Source: Aquirickettsia sp965229725
GTDB taxonomy: Bacteria > Pseudomonadota > Alphaproteobacteria > Rickettsiales > Midichloriaceae
Assembly (NCBI GenBank): GCA_965229725.1
Contig: OZ245923.1
Coordinates: 1,116,001-1,180,000, forward strand
Length of the DNA: 64,000 nucleotides
Direction: 5' to 3'
The notes under the pieces are model-generated. The model was not told the DNA's origin. It made no database searches and saw only the letters and a list, made by a program, of their open reading frames with translations. Made by a program: the position numbers and the translations under genes. Positions 9,463 to 19,384 of the stretch are shown here, one piece after another. The number at the start of each line of letters is the position of its first letter. Within the stretch, counting starts at the first letter, position 1.

Positions 9463-10362
9463 ATGTATTCTATTGAAATTCATGGACTGTCAAAAACCTA
9501 TAAAAATGGATATCAAGCACTCAAAGAAATAAATTTAAAAGTTAAAAAAGGTCAATTTCTAGCTTTACTTGGCAAAAATGGAGCTGGTAAAACTACTTTT
9601 GTTGAAATATTATCCTCATTAACAAAAAAATCTACCGGCAAAATAATAATGGATGGCAAAGATTTGGATAATAATAATGCCTCTGCAAAATTAAGGGTGG
9701 GTATTGTTCCCCAAGAAATTAATCTTTCTGTTTTTGAAAAAGTAATACAAGTCTTAATTACTCAAGCCGGATATTTTGGCGTAGGTATAGATATAGCAAC
9801 TAAAAGAGCAGAGAAACACTTAAAAGATTTGGATTTATGGGAAAAAAGAAACCAAGCTGTTATTACACTATCTGGTGGCATGAAAAGACGACTAATGATT
9901 GCAAGAGCACTAATGCATGAACCAGAAATAATATTTTTTGATGAGCCTACAGCAGGAGTTGATGCTGAGGTTAGGCAAAAAATATGGAAAATTATGCAGG
10001 ATTTAAATAGTGAAGGCAAAACCATCATTCTTACAACTCATTATTTTGATGAGGCGGAAAGACTGTGCGATAGCCTGGCTATTATTTCTGAGGGCAAAAT
10101 AATAATTTATGATTCATTGAGAAAAATTTTAAATCAGTGTCCGAAACAAAAATATTTAGTTGAGATAGAGCATAAGGAAAACCTCATTATTAAGGGTAAA
10201 ACAATCTCTCAACTTTCAGATTCTTTATTCGAAATTTCTATTGATTTGGAAAATTCACTTTCAAATAGTATTGAAAATATCCTTAATTGTGGTGGCAAAA
10301 TAGTCAATATCCAACCTATAAATAATAGGTTAGAAGAATTATTTTTGAACTTAGTGGAGTAA
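9463..10362 (+). CDS. yadG: ABC-2 exporter ATP-binding protein, YadG-like
   Basis: A 299-residue ATPase subunit with Walker A GKNGAGKTT (about residues 37-45), signature LSGGMKRRL, Walker B IIFFDEPTAGVD and an H-loop TTHYFDEAERL. The layout matches YadG/CcmA-type ABC-2 exporters. It pairs with the permease that starts 4 bp downstream, whose sequence is clearly YadH-like. The exported substrate is unknown in the family. An AAGAGA ribosome-binding site precedes the ATG. Confidence 0.85.
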   Translation: MYSIEIHGLSKTYKNGYQALKEINLKVKKGQFLALLGKNGAGKTTFVEILSSLTKKSTGKIIMDGKDLDNNNASAKLRVGIVPQEINLSVFEKVIQVLITQAGYFGVGIDIATKRAEKHLKDLDLWEKRNQAVITLSGGMKRRLMIARALMHEPEIIFFDEPTAGVDAEVRQKIWKIMQDLNSEGKTIILTTHYFDEAERLCDSLAIISEGKIIIYDSLRKILNQCPKQKYLVEIEHKENLIIKGKTISQLSDSLFEISIDLENSLSNSIENILNCGGKIVNIQPINNRLEELFLNLVE

Positions 10363-10366
10363 ATTT

Positions 10367-11140
10367 ATGAATTTACAGATGAATTTCATTGGCTTTAAAA
10401 CAATACTTAGAAAGGAAATTATAAGAATATTGCGTATATGGCCACAAACACTGATTCCACCAATTATTACAACCAGCCTTTATTTTATAATTTTTGGTGA
10501 AATTTTATTTAAAAATCGATTCATAACTGTTGATGGACAAGAAATTTCTTATAGCCAATATTTAATCCCTGGGCTTGTAGCGATGGCAATTATCATTAAT
10601 TCATACAGCAGCACATCCTCATCTTTCTTTAGTATGAAATTTCAAAAAAATGTTGAAGAACTTTTGGTTTCACCACTACCAACGTGGATTATTATCCTAG
10701 GATATACCTTTGGGGGGCTTTTTCGAGGAATGATAAATGGTTGTATGATACTTATTACAGCACTTTGCTTTGAAACAGTAGACATTTATTCAAACTTTAT
10801 GTGCTTTTCTATAGCATTACTAATGTCCTTTTTCTTTTCTATAGCAGGAATCATTAATGCAATTTTCTCTAAGACATTTGATGATATCATGTGGTTCCCT
10901 TCATTTATTTTAACTCCCATGGTTTATTTAGGTGGAGTATTCTTTACTATTGAAATGCTTCCAAATTTTTGGCAAATTATCACAAAAGTCAACCCTATAT
11001 ACCACTTCATTGGTATTTTTAGACATAGCTTATTAGGTATAGGTGAATTCAATTATTTATCCTTTATTATTATCGTGGTTTTTAATTTCATATTATTTAT
11101 TTTAGCAACTTACTTATTTAACAAAAAACTCCAAAAGTAG
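10367..11140 (+). CDS. yadH: ABC-2 exporter permease, YadH-like
   Basis: A 257-residue membrane protein with six hydrophobic segments of the ABC-2 permease family. Blocks such as RIWPQTLIPPIITTSLYF, EELLVSPLPTW and FSKTFDDIMWFPSFILTP closely resemble what I remember of E. coli YadH. It is translated just after the YadG-like ATPase and presumably forms the same exporter. It converges on lpdA with a short gap and no strong terminator visible. Confidence 0.85.
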   Translation: MNLQMNFIGFKTILRKEIIRILRIWPQTLIPPIITTSLYFIIFGEILFKNRFITVDGQEISYSQYLIPGLVAMAIIINSYSSTSSSFFSMKFQKNVEELLVSPLPTWIIILGYTFGGLFRGMINGCMILITALCFETVDIYSNFMCFSIALLMSFFFSIAGIINAIFSKTFDDIMWFPSFILTPMVYLGGVFFTIEMLPNFWQIITKVNPIYHFIGIFRHSLLGIGEFNYLSFIIIVVFNFILFILATYLFNKKLQK

Positions 11141-11174
11141 TTAACTATTGTTCAATCTACATAAAGAATTGTAA

Positions 11175-12581
11175 TTAAATATGAATACTTTTTCCAAAAG
11201 CGTTTAAAACTGACTCATGTATTGCTTCTGATATTGTAGGATGTGGGAATATAGTGTTCATTAAATCTAGCTCAGTTCCTTCAAGTTGTTTAGTTAAAAC
11301 AAGACCATATATTATTTCCGTTACCTCTGGTCCAATCATATGCGCACCCAACAACTCTCCTGTTTTTTTGTGAAATATTGTTTTAATGAATCCATTAGCA
11401 TCACCCAACGCCAAAGCTTTACCATTTGCCATTAAAGGAAAATTTCCAACATTAATATTGTCTTTTCCATACTCACTTTGTGCCTTTGCCTGAGTCAATC
11501 CAACGCTTGCAATTTGAGGGTGACAATATGTGCATCCTGGAATATTTAAGGGATTTATTGGCTTAGGCTTTTTACCTGCAATAACCTCTGCGCTTAAAAT
11601 ACCTTCGTGGCTCGCTTTATGTGCAAGCCAAGGCGGAGCAACAACATCTCCAATTGCATAAATATTTTTTTCATTAGTTTGCAAATATTCATTAGTGATT
11701 ATATATCTTCTATCTGAGACATTTACATTTATTTTTTCTAAGCCAATATCTTCAATATTTGCACTAACCCCTACTGCAGAAATCACCGCATCATATGAAG
11801 CACTGACATCCTTTGACTTACATTTAATTTCAAAATTAATATCTCTCTTGTTAATGGAAAATTTTTTGATTTCAGCAGATGTGAAAATTTTAATTCCTTG
11901 ATTTTCAAATGATTTTTGAGCAAATTCTGAAATTTCTTTATCTTCATTGACTAAAATTCTATCTGCTACTTCAAGAATTGTGACATCTGATCCCATAGCA
12001 TTGTAAAAACTCGCAAATTCAACTCCTATAGCTCCACTACCAATTACTAAAAGCTTTTGCGGCAATTTATTAGGCATTAATGCTTGCCTATACCCCATTA
12101 TCATTTCACTATCTTCTGGCGATAATCCTTTTAAAAATTTTGCTTTCGCTCCTGTTGCGATGATAATATTCTTTCCTGTTACTTTAAAAGATTTACTGTC
12201 TTTTGTTACTTCAATACAATTTTTATCTAAAAATTTTCCGTATCCCTCAATAATTGAAATTTTGTTTTTATTGAGCAAATGTTTAATTCCATTTGAAAGC
12301 TTATTTGACACTTCCCTTGATCTTGCAATGACCTTTTTAAAATCAACTTTATACCCCTCACACTTTATACCAAATTCCTCAGAATTTTTTATATAGTGCA
12401 ATATCTCTGCTGTACGAAGCAGCGCTTTTGTTGGAATACAACCCCAATTAAGACAAATTCCTCCCAAATTTTCTTTTTCAATAATAGCAGTCTTTAAACC
12501 CAATTGAGATGCTTTAATTGCAGCAACATAGCCTCCTGGACCTGATCCAAGGACTAAAACATCATATTCAAAATCTTGCAT
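11175..12581 (-). CDS. lpdA: Dihydrolipoamide dehydrogenase (E3)
   Basis: A 468-residue FAD-dependent flavoprotein that reoxidises dihydrolipoyl groups of 2-oxoacid dehydrogenase complexes with NAD+. The FAD-binding GSGPGGYVAA starts at residue 12, the redox disulfide is in GGICLNWGCIPTK (Cys43-Cys48), and the NAD-binding GSGAIGVEFA follows. The C-terminal dimer interface has the catalytic HPHPTISE. It lies directly downstream of pdhC in the same orientation, so it most likely serves pyruvate dehydrogenase. E1 genes are not in the window. Confidence 0.96.
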   Translation of the reverse strand: MQDFEYDVLVLGSGPGGYVAAIKASQLGLKTAIIEKENLGGICLNWGCIPTKALLRTAEILHYIKNSEEFGIKCEGYKVDFKKVIARSREVSNKLSNGIKHLLNKNKISIIEGYGKFLDKNCIEVTKDSKSFKVTGKNIIIATGAKAKFLKGLSPEDSEMIMGYRQALMPNKLPQKLLVIGSGAIGVEFASFYNAMGSDVTILEVADRILVNEDKEISEFAQKSFENQGIKIFTSAEIKKFSINKRDINFEIKCKSKDVSASYDAVISAVGVSANIEDIGLEKINVNVSDRRYIITNEYLQTNEKNIYAIGDVVAPPWLAHKASHEGILSAEVIAGKKPKPINPLNIPGCTYCHPQIASVGLTQAKAQSEYGKDNINVGNFPLMANGKALALGDANGFIKTIFHKKTGELLGAHMIGPEVTEIIYGLVLTKQLEGTELDLMNTIFPHPTISEAIHESVLNAFGKSIHI

Positions 12582-12602
12582 ATATCTTTCCTAAAATTAA
12601 GT

Positions 12603-13877
12603 TTAGTAACAAAGCATTAATGATGGATTTTCAACAAATTGCTTGAATGTACTTAAGAAAATTGCAGCAGTTGCTCCATCAACAACTCTATGATCACAGG
12701 ATAATGAGACATTCATAATTTGTTTTTTCTCTAAATTGTCATTTTTATCATACATAGGGATTGTCCTGGTATTTCCTATTGATAAAATACATGATTGTGG
12801 TGGGTTGATTATAGCATAGAAAGACTTAATGGAATACATTCCAAGATTTGATATGCTAAAGCCTCCACCTTGATACTCCTCAGGCTTAAGTTTTTGAGAT
12901 TTAGCTTTTTTAACAAGATCCTTAACTTCACTCGATATTTGAATCAAACTTTTTTGATTTGCATTTTTCACTATAGGAGTCATCAAGCCATCATCGATCG
13001 CTACAGCAACAGAAATATCCACATTACCAAATTGGATTATTTTATCCCCATACCAAGCAGAATTTACCTTTGGATTTTTGAATAACGCTAATGCAGAAGC
13101 TTTAATCAGCATGTCATTAATAGAAATTTTAAATTCAGGCTTTCCATTTTCGCAAAGTGTGGCAGAAGAATTAATATCTGCTCTAACATCCAAAAGCTTA
13201 TCCACTATACACTCTATATCTAAATAAAAATGAGGAACTTGTTGTTTTGATTCAACCAATCTTTCAGCAATAATCTTTCTCATGTGAGTTATTGGCATTT
13301 CTATATCGCGATTTGATATAAAATTAGATGAAAGATTTTGACTTTGTGAAATGGAATTTTCCACATCTGATTTAATTATTCTTCCCCTTGGTCCAGAACC
13401 TTGAATATCACTTATATTAATATTCTCTTGCTTCGCAATTCTTCTTGCTAAAGGGGATGCAAAAACCCTATTTGACTCGCCCTCTGCCTGACTTATTGTT
13501 TTGTCTTGATTAGGAGCTTCTGTAACGTTCTCAGCGCTAACCTCTTCAGATTTTTCTACTTTTACATCTTGAGCAATACTCTCATCTTTGACAGCAGCAT
13601 TTTGAATTTGGTCTATAGCATCCTGCCTATTTTCCCCTTCTTCAGCGATAATTGCAATTAAGTCATTAACCTTGACATTTTTTGTTCCCTCAGCAACTAA
13701 TATTTTTGCTATAACACCCTCATCAACTGCTTCAACTTCCATTATAGCCTTATCTGTTTCTATTTCAGCTATAATTTCCCCTGCCTCAACTAGGTCACCT
13801 TCCTTTTTAAGCCATTTAGCTAGATTCCCCTCCTTCATTGTAGGGGACAATGCTGGCATTAAAATTTCAATCGCCAT
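12603..13877 (-). CDS. pdhC: Pyruvate dehydrogenase E2, dihydrolipoamide acetyltransferase
   Basis: A 424-residue acyltransferase forming the core of pyruvate dehydrogenase. It has one N-terminal lipoyl domain with the lipoyl-lysine in IETDKA (Lys43), an acidic linker, a peripheral subunit-binding domain (FASPLARRIAKQENI, GSGPRGRI; about residues 137-170), and a catalytic domain ending with the active-site block DHRVVDGA. The single lipoyl domain and the MAIEILMPALSPTM start are typical of alphaproteobacterial PdhC. lpdA follows after 21 bp. Confidence 0.95.
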   Translation of the reverse strand: MAIEILMPALSPTMKEGNLAKWLKKEGDLVEAGEIIAEIETDKAIMEVEAVDEGVIAKILVAEGTKNVKVNDLIAIIAEEGENRQDAIDQIQNAAVKDESIAQDVKVEKSEEVSAENVTEAPNQDKTISQAEGESNRVFASPLARRIAKQENINISDIQGSGPRGRIIKSDVENSISQSQNLSSNFISNRDIEMPITHMRKIIAERLVESKQQVPHFYLDIECIVDKLLDVRADINSSATLCENGKPEFKISINDMLIKASALALFKNPKVNSAWYGDKIIQFGNVDISVAVAIDDGLMTPIVKNANQKSLIQISSEVKDLVKKAKSQKLKPEEYQGGGFSISNLGMYSIKSFYAIINPPQSCILSIGNTRTIPMYDKNDNLEKKQIMNVSLSCDHRVVDGATAAIFLSTFKQFVENPSLMLCY

Positions 13878-14075
13878 AAACGTACTAAACTATGTATTCA
13901 ATTCAAAACCACATTAGCATATTATGGTACAGTTCTCCAATAAAATAATAAATTTACTATTTCCTTAACTCAATTGTAACAATCCATAGGTATAATACGC
14001 TTAAGAATCAAAATCAATTGAGGTGATACGAAGTATTTTAAAAATAAATATTTTGAAATAGTAAAAATTATTGAG

Positions 14076-16376
14076 TTGCCTTGCTTAAACTTCTCAGCAT
14101 ATGAAGCGGTTAGATTACTAGAAGATAGTATTTTTCTAGGAGATGTCAAATTGCACCATAGTGCGCTTGAAAAATTAGCTGATATAATAAAGAGGGATGA
14201 AAGTATGGGAGAGTATTATTCTTCCGAATTAATAAAATTAGCAATTGAATTCGAAAGTGAGTCAATATTAGAAGCCACAGTTATAACTTTTAGAGAGAAA
14301 TTAGCTGATTACCATGTATATAAAATAATCAAACAAACAATTGAGCTTGATAATAATAAGGTATTTGAATTTGTTTTAGATAAGTTAGGTGATCAAATAG
14401 AAGGCTATGCTGCAAACAAATTAATATTAGAATTTATAGAAAAAAAGAATATTCAGCTCTTCCAATTATTAATTTCAACTTTTGCAAGTAAACTTGATAG
14501 CTCAGATGCATATGCGGTAATTAAACAAGCAATGGAGCTTAATGATGATAAAGTGTTTGAATTTGTTTTAGATAAGTTATCAAACAATTTCAACTTAGAT
14601 AGTAGTTATTATGCAAACAAGTTAATGGAAGAATTAATTGATGCTAAAAATACTAAATTACTAAATTTAGCAACCAATCAACTCATAAACATAATAAAAA
14701 GCAATGCTTCCTTGGGTAATTATTATCTAAACAAGCTGCTTGAAAAAGCTATTGCATCTCAGGAACTTCAAATAATAAAGTTCATCACTTCAGTTGTATT
14801 TAATAAAATTAGCAGATTATATGGTAATGAAATTATAAAATATGCAATCGATATCAATGATGGAACATTATTAGAGCAGATAATATCAATTTGTGGTGAA
14901 ACTTTAGATACCTGGGATATTAGTAGCTTAATTGATACTGCAATAAAATCAGATAATATAGAATATTTCAATATAGTTTGGGATAAATTTTCAGAGAAAG
15001 AACTCTATGGATTTAAAATAATTGTATCGGCATTGAAATCTAAAAATGAATTTAAAATAGATACTGTATTAAAAAAATATCTAACGTATCACTACAGTGA
15101 GTCAGAAATTAAATATCTACTTAAAAATCTATCCCAAAGTCCGCAAAATTTAATTTCAAAGGAAATAAAAATTCTTTTTTCTAAGTTGTTGCTTAAAATG
15201 AAAATGGTGGATTTTGAAAATTTATCCCATTTTTCTCAAGATGAGATTTTAAACGCAAAGGATGAAAACGGTTTTCCACTTTCATATCATTTATTTCAAA
15301 AAGAGGTAGATATTCCTGCAAGAAAATTACTAGATTCAATTGATATAAATAAATACTTACCTGAAGGAACGAATATTTTTTCTAGAAATAGCTCTTATAA
15401 GCACTATGTCAATAGGGAAGCAAACAAATCAATCATGATTGTAACAGGTGAAGATCATAATGGTGCATTTAATTATAATTATACCCCTATTAATACATAC
15501 CTAAAGAAGGGAGTTAATATCACTGCTATTGATCATAGAAATGAAAAAGATCTATGCTTAAAAAATTATTTATTTGATTATTACTCTTATCTCTTAGAAC
15601 AATCAATTGATTTATATTTCTCAGATTTATTGATACTTCAGATGCACGGTGGTATTGGAGGAAAAAGTGGAAAACATACAGTTGAAAGGGATGGCATGGG
15701 CGTTAGAACTTTTGAATATTTGAAAGACTTAACTAAAAATTTTGAAGATACACCTCTTAAAGTACTCCTAACTGCTTGCTACGGTCAGAAAGCACTTGCT
15801 GATAGTATAGAAATTTTGCCAAATGGATCAGAAATGCTAACAATCTCAGAATATAGAAGCAAAAACAATGAGATTATTAAAATTAACAATGGGAGAGAAA
15901 TAAGTAATAGCTATTTAGCAAATTTATCAAAAAGAGCAGATTTGGATGCAAGTGATATTTTAGAGCTTGATAACATTGCGTATCTTTATATAAAAGGATA
16001 TTGGCCTGATAAACCATCTCCTTCATATGCCAAGAAAGATAAGGATGGCAATATTAAGATGTTTTCCTGCATTGAAAAATTGGAAGATCTGATAGAAGAA
16101 AAAATAGATTTATCATATGTACAAAGTATTCAGGAAAATTTTATTCTCAAATATTGTGGAAATGAAGATAGTGAATGCATTGACAAATCATTATCTGTCA
16201 TTGAAAAGACATTAGATTCTATCAAATATATGCATATGTTAAATTTAAGTTATAGGTATCATGTGGAGGAAGTGACTGAAAAATTATTAGATAGAGTTAG
16301 TGATGATTTCGATGTGAAGTTAGCATTAGGTTGCCACATTGGATTTAGTGAAATAAGTGAGGATTTTGTGGGGTAA
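14076..16376 (+). CDS. Helical-repeat protein with putative clan CD cysteine peptidase domain (candidate effector)
   Basis: A 766-residue protein not recognised as any named family. Residues about 15-350 are alpha-helical repeats of roughly 32-33 residues. Two units 64 residues apart share the block KVFEFVLDKL, in ankyrin-like rhythm but without the ankyrin consensus. Residues about 455-620 look like a caspase-type fold: a hydrophobic strand into His-Gly (LLILQMHGG, His524), then 44 residues later a hydrophobic strand into Ala-Cys (LKVLLTACYGQ, Cys568). That spacing and pattern is the catalytic dyad signature of clan CD peptidases such as caspases, gingipains and CHAT proteins. The start is TTG, the only initiation codon after the in-frame stop at 14019-14021. 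No signal peptide is visible. An intracellular effector or surveillance role is inferred only. Confidence 0.6.
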   Translation: MPCLNFSAYEAVRLLEDSIFLGDVKLHHSALEKLADIIKRDESMGEYYSSELIKLAIEFESESILEATVITFREKLADYHVYKIIKQTIELDNNKVFEFVLDKLGDQIEGYAANKLILEFIEKKNIQLFQLLISTFASKLDSSDAYAVIKQAMELNDDKVFEFVLDKLSNNFNLDSSYYANKLMEELIDAKNTKLLNLATNQLINIIKSNASLGNYYLNKLLEKAIASQELQIIKFITSVVFNKISRLYGNEIIKYAIDINDGTLLEQIISICGETLDTWDISSLIDTAIKSDNIEYFNIVWDKFSEKELYGFKIIVSALKSKNEFKIDTVLKKYLTYHYSESEIKYLLKNLSQSPQNLISKEIKILFSKLLLKMKMVDFENLSHFSQDEILNAKDENGFPLSYHLFQKEVDIPARKLLDSIDINKYLPEGTNIFSRNSSYKHYVNREANKSIMIVTGEDHNGAFNYNYTPINTYLKKGVNITAIDHRNEKDLCLKNYLFDYYSYLLEQSIDLYFSDLLILQMHGGIGGKSGKHTVERDGMGVRTFEYLKDLTKNFEDTPLKVLLTACYGQKALADSIEILPNGSEMLTISEYRSKNNEIIKINNGREISNSYLANLSKRADLDASDILELDNIAYLYIKGYWPDKPSPSYAKKDKDGNIKMFSCIEKLEDLIEEKIDLSYVQSIQENFILKYCGNEDSECIDKSLSVIEKTLDSIKYMHMLNLSYRYHVEEVTEKLLDRVSDDFDVKLALGCHIGFSEISEDFVG

Positions 16377-16506
16377 CGTTGAGGTGATAACTGAAATGAT
16401 CGGTTATATAAAAAGAGCTGTAACATTTAAATCAGTCGCTCCTATGCATATTTGGTAACGAAGTATAACCTGTGGTGTAGTGAATAAAATTAATATGGAA
16501 TGATAT

Positions 16507-16809
16507 ATGACAAGAAAAGCAATGATTGTATTGTTCATAGCGCTATTTGCAAGCGCACTACCAGCATTTGCTGCTAGTTCCGACATATTGCGTCTATTCC
16601 ATAAGCAAGGAATGTCCAGGTGCGATAATTTAGTTCTAAAGCATGCTTCTTTTTCTGCAACTGATGAAAAAAGAATGGACTGGAGCTATATGCATACATG
16701 GGAAGCAGAACCTAAGGAAACAGTTAAGCAAATGATATTAACTTTAGTAAATTATGAAGGGAATGAAATAATTAAAAAGGTCTTAACATATACTCAAACT
16801 TCTAATTAA
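16507..16809 (+). CDS. Small secreted protein of unknown function
   Basis: A 100-residue protein with a clear Sec signal peptide: MTRK, a hydrophobic core at about residues 5-18, and a likely cleavage site after ALPAFA (about residue 22). The mature part is about 78 residues with a single cysteine (FHKQGMSRCDNL) and no domain I recognise. The region upstream (16379-16389) repeats the TTGAGGTGATA sequence also found at 14018-14028 ahead of the preceding gene, which hints at shared control or a shared origin. Confidence 0.55.
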   Translation: MTRKAMIVLFIALFASALPAFAASSDILRLFHKQGMSRCDNLVLKHASFSATDEKRMDWSYMHTWEAEPKETVKQMILTLVNYEGNEIIKKVLTYTQTSN

Positions 16810-16821
16810 TAAAATTTTTTA

Positions 16822-16873
16822 ATCTCTTTAAAATAGAAATGGCTTGTGGTAATTTAAGCCAAACTTAAGAGAT
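16822..16873. terminator. Nested stem-loop after the small secreted protein gene
   Basis: An outer inverted repeat ATCTCTT/AAGAGAT encloses an inner GGCTT/AAGCC stem. It lies between the 100-aa gene and the mechanosensitive channel gene and is preceded by a T run at 16815-16820. It may terminate transcription or separate the two genes. A U-tail on the + strand is lacking, so this is weak. Confidence 0.3.
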
Positions 16874-16889
16874 AAAAATACATAGCTTT

Positions 16890-18131
16890 ATGCTATCTAC
16901 TATAAAAGAAACCTTTATATTACTTAATTTCAATAAACTAACCTCTTCCTACCTAGCAGAAATTACATTCATACTATTAATACTAATTTCAGCATTAATT
17001 ATCAATTATGTGCTAAAAGCTTACATAGTACGTTTCATAGCGAAGCTTTCTACAAAGACTAAGTCAGATTTTTTTCAATATATTGTAGATCATAATTTAT
17101 ATAGAAGACTGTCTCATCTTGGGCCTGGTATTTTTATTTATTTTTTGACAAATAATATATCCCCAAATTCTGTAAAATTACTCGGTGTTTTCAAAGCTGT
17201 AAATATTTTAGCATCTCAATATATTTTATTTACCTTCTTATGGTTTTTATTCGGATTAATAAATACCACTCATGAATTTTATTTAAGATCGCCCATATCA
17301 AAGAGATACTCTATTAGAGGGTATATACAATTAATTAAAATTTTATTATCAAGTTTAGCGATTATATTATCAACATCCATAATATTAGATAAATCACCTT
17401 TATTTTTATTAACAGGTTTGGGCGCAATATCTGCTGTGCTTATGTTAATCTTCAAGGATTCAATTTTAGGGCTTATTGCCAGTATTCAAGTAACTCTCTA
17501 TGACATGGTTAGAGTTGGAGATTGGATTGTGCTTCCATCAATGGGAGCTGATGGAGATGTGCTAGAAGTAAATATTAGTACAGTAAAAATACAAAATTTT
17601 GATAAAACAATCGTAACAGTTCCAACTTACTCTTTGATAAGCAGTAGTATGAAAAATTGGCGTGGTATGAAAGAGTCAGGAGGGAGGCGTATAAAAAGAT
17701 CAATTAAAATTGATATGGATACAATAAAATTTTGCGATGAAGAGTTACTAATTAAATTGAAGAAGATAAAGTTCCTTAAGGAACACATAGAAAAAAAAGA
17801 AAATGATATATTATTATATAATAAACAATTTGGATCTGATGAAGCTTATTTAGGAGAAAGAAGGCAAACTAATATAGGTTTATTTAGAGCATATATAGAA
17901 CATTATCTAAGAAGCAGGACAGATATACATTTCAAATATACTTTTTTAATAAGACATTTGGAGCCCACAGAAAATGGCTTGCCAATTCAATTATATATAT
18001 TTACAAATACTACTAATTGGGTAGAGTATGAAGGAATACAAGCAGATATATTTGATCATTTATTAGCGATATTGCACGTATTTCAATTAAAACCTTTTCA
18101 GAATAATATTGATTTAAAAATACAAAGATAA
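16890..18131 (+). CDS. ybdG: Mechanosensitive ion channel, YbdG/MscM type
   Basis: A 413-residue MscS-superfamily channel that opens on membrane tension to release solutes in hypo-osmotic shock. About five transmembrane helices cover residues 15-210. The pore helix and beta domain show LIFKDSILGLIASIQ, DMVRVGDWIVLPSMGADGDV, VKIQNFDKTIVTVPTYSL and NWRGMKESGGRRIKRSI. The last blocks closely match what I remember of E. coli YbdG. The cytosolic C-terminal domain follows. Confidence 0.88.
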   Translation: MLSTIKETFILLNFNKLTSSYLAEITFILLILISALIINYVLKAYIVRFIAKLSTKTKSDFFQYIVDHNLYRRLSHLGPGIFIYFLTNNISPNSVKLLGVFKAVNILASQYILFTFLWFLFGLINTTHEFYLRSPISKRYSIRGYIQLIKILLSSLAIILSTSIILDKSPLFLLTGLGAISAVLMLIFKDSILGLIASIQVTLYDMVRVGDWIVLPSMGADGDVLEVNISTVKIQNFDKTIVTVPTYSLISSSMKNWRGMKESGGRRIKRSIKIDMDTIKFCDEELLIKLKKIKFLKEHIEKKENDILLYNKQFGSDEAYLGERRQTNIGLFRAYIEHYLRSRTDIHFKYTFLIRHLEPTENGLPIQLYIFTNTTNWVEYEGIQADIFDHLLAILHVFQLKPFQNNIDLKIQR

Positions 18132-18209
18132 AAAAAAGCTGTAACATTTGGTTTACAACTTGCAACTAATTAACTACTATCTGAACTAAATTATTATAAT
18201 TATTAAGCT

Positions 18210-19370
18210 ATGAATATTCACGAGTACCAGGCAAAAGAGATTTTGAGGAAATATGGTCTTGAATTACCTGAAGGTATATTAGCATTAAATGCCGATGAAG
18301 CTGTTGAAGCAGCATCAAAGATAAAATCTAAAGTTTGGGTAGTAAAAGCTCAGGTGCATGCAGGTGGAAGAGGCAAAGCTGGCGGAGTGAAGCTTGCCAA
18401 AACACTTGATGAAGTCAGAGATGTAGCTTCTAAAATAATAGGAATGAAGCTAGTTACACCTCAAACAGGAGCTGAAGGAAAAATAGTTAGTAAAATTTAT
18501 GTCGAAGCTGGTAGTGACATAAAAAAGGAATATTACCTATCTGTTGTACTCGATAGAGACAACAGCTGTATCACAATTGCAGCGTCTACAGAAGGTGGCA
18601 TGGAAATTGAGGAAGTTGCTAAAAAAACCCCCGAAAAGATAATTACAGCGCAAGTAGATTTCACAATTGGTTTGCAAAATTTTCATATTGCCAAACTTGG
18701 TTTTGGAATGGGACTTGATAAAATTCAGCTTAAGAACTTTGCAAAAGTTGTTAGGGCGCTATATAATTCATTTATTGATACAGATGCAAGTCAGATTGAG
18801 ATAAACCCTTTGATCGAAACAGAGGATTCAAAATTTATCCCACTTGATGCTAAATTCAATTTTGATGACAACGCTCTTTACAGGCATCCGGACATAGAAG
18901 CTATGAGGGACATTAGTGAGGAAGACCCACAAGAAGTGGAGGCAAAAAAGTATGACTTAAGTTATGTCAAAATGGATGGCTCAATTGGGTGCATGGTAAA
19001 TGGTGCAGGTCTTGCAATGGCAACGATGGATATCATTAAGCTTTTTGGCAAGGAACCTGCAAATTTTCTGGATGTAGGTGGTGGAGCAACAACAGAAAAA
19101 GTAACAGAAGCCTTCAAAATTATATTGTCTGATAATAATGTCAAAGGAATATTGGTTAATATCTTTGGTGGTATTATGAAATGCGACATTATTGCAAATG
19201 GAATTGTTACAGCAGCAAAGGAAGTAAAAATAAATGTTCCAGTTGTTGTGAGACTTGAAGGAACAAACTCTGAAATGGGTAAAAAAATATTGAAAGAATC
19301 AGGTTTAAAACTTGAAGCAGCAAATGATTTAGAAGATGCTGCTAAAAAAATTGTAAGTGCAGTAAGTTAA
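18210..19370 (+). CDS. sucC: Succinyl-CoA synthetase beta subunit
   Basis: A 386-residue ATP-grasp subunit of the TCA-cycle enzyme that makes ATP or GTP from succinyl-CoA. The N-terminus MNIHEYQAKEILRKYG, the KAQVHAGGRGKAGGV nucleotide-grasp segment and the C-terminal power-helix/ligase region (VNIFGGIMKCDIIANG) are all present. Full length. It is followed by sucD after 14 bp with an AAGGAG ribosome-binding site, forming sucCD. Confidence 0.97.
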   Translation: MNIHEYQAKEILRKYGLELPEGILALNADEAVEAASKIKSKVWVVKAQVHAGGRGKAGGVKLAKTLDEVRDVASKIIGMKLVTPQTGAEGKIVSKIYVEAGSDIKKEYYLSVVLDRDNSCITIAASTEGGMEIEEVAKKTPEKIITAQVDFTIGLQNFHIAKLGFGMGLDKIQLKNFAKVVRALYNSFIDTDASQIEINPLIETEDSKFIPLDAKFNFDDNALYRHPDIEAMRDISEEDPQEVEAKKYDLSYVKMDGSIGCMVNGAGLAMATMDIIKLFGKEPANFLDVGGGATTEKVTEAFKIILSDNNVKGILVNIFGGIMKCDIIANGIVTAAKEVKINVPVVVRLEGTNSEMGKKILKESGLKLEAANDLEDAAKKIVSAVS

Positions 19371-19384
19371 ATTAAGGAGTAGAT

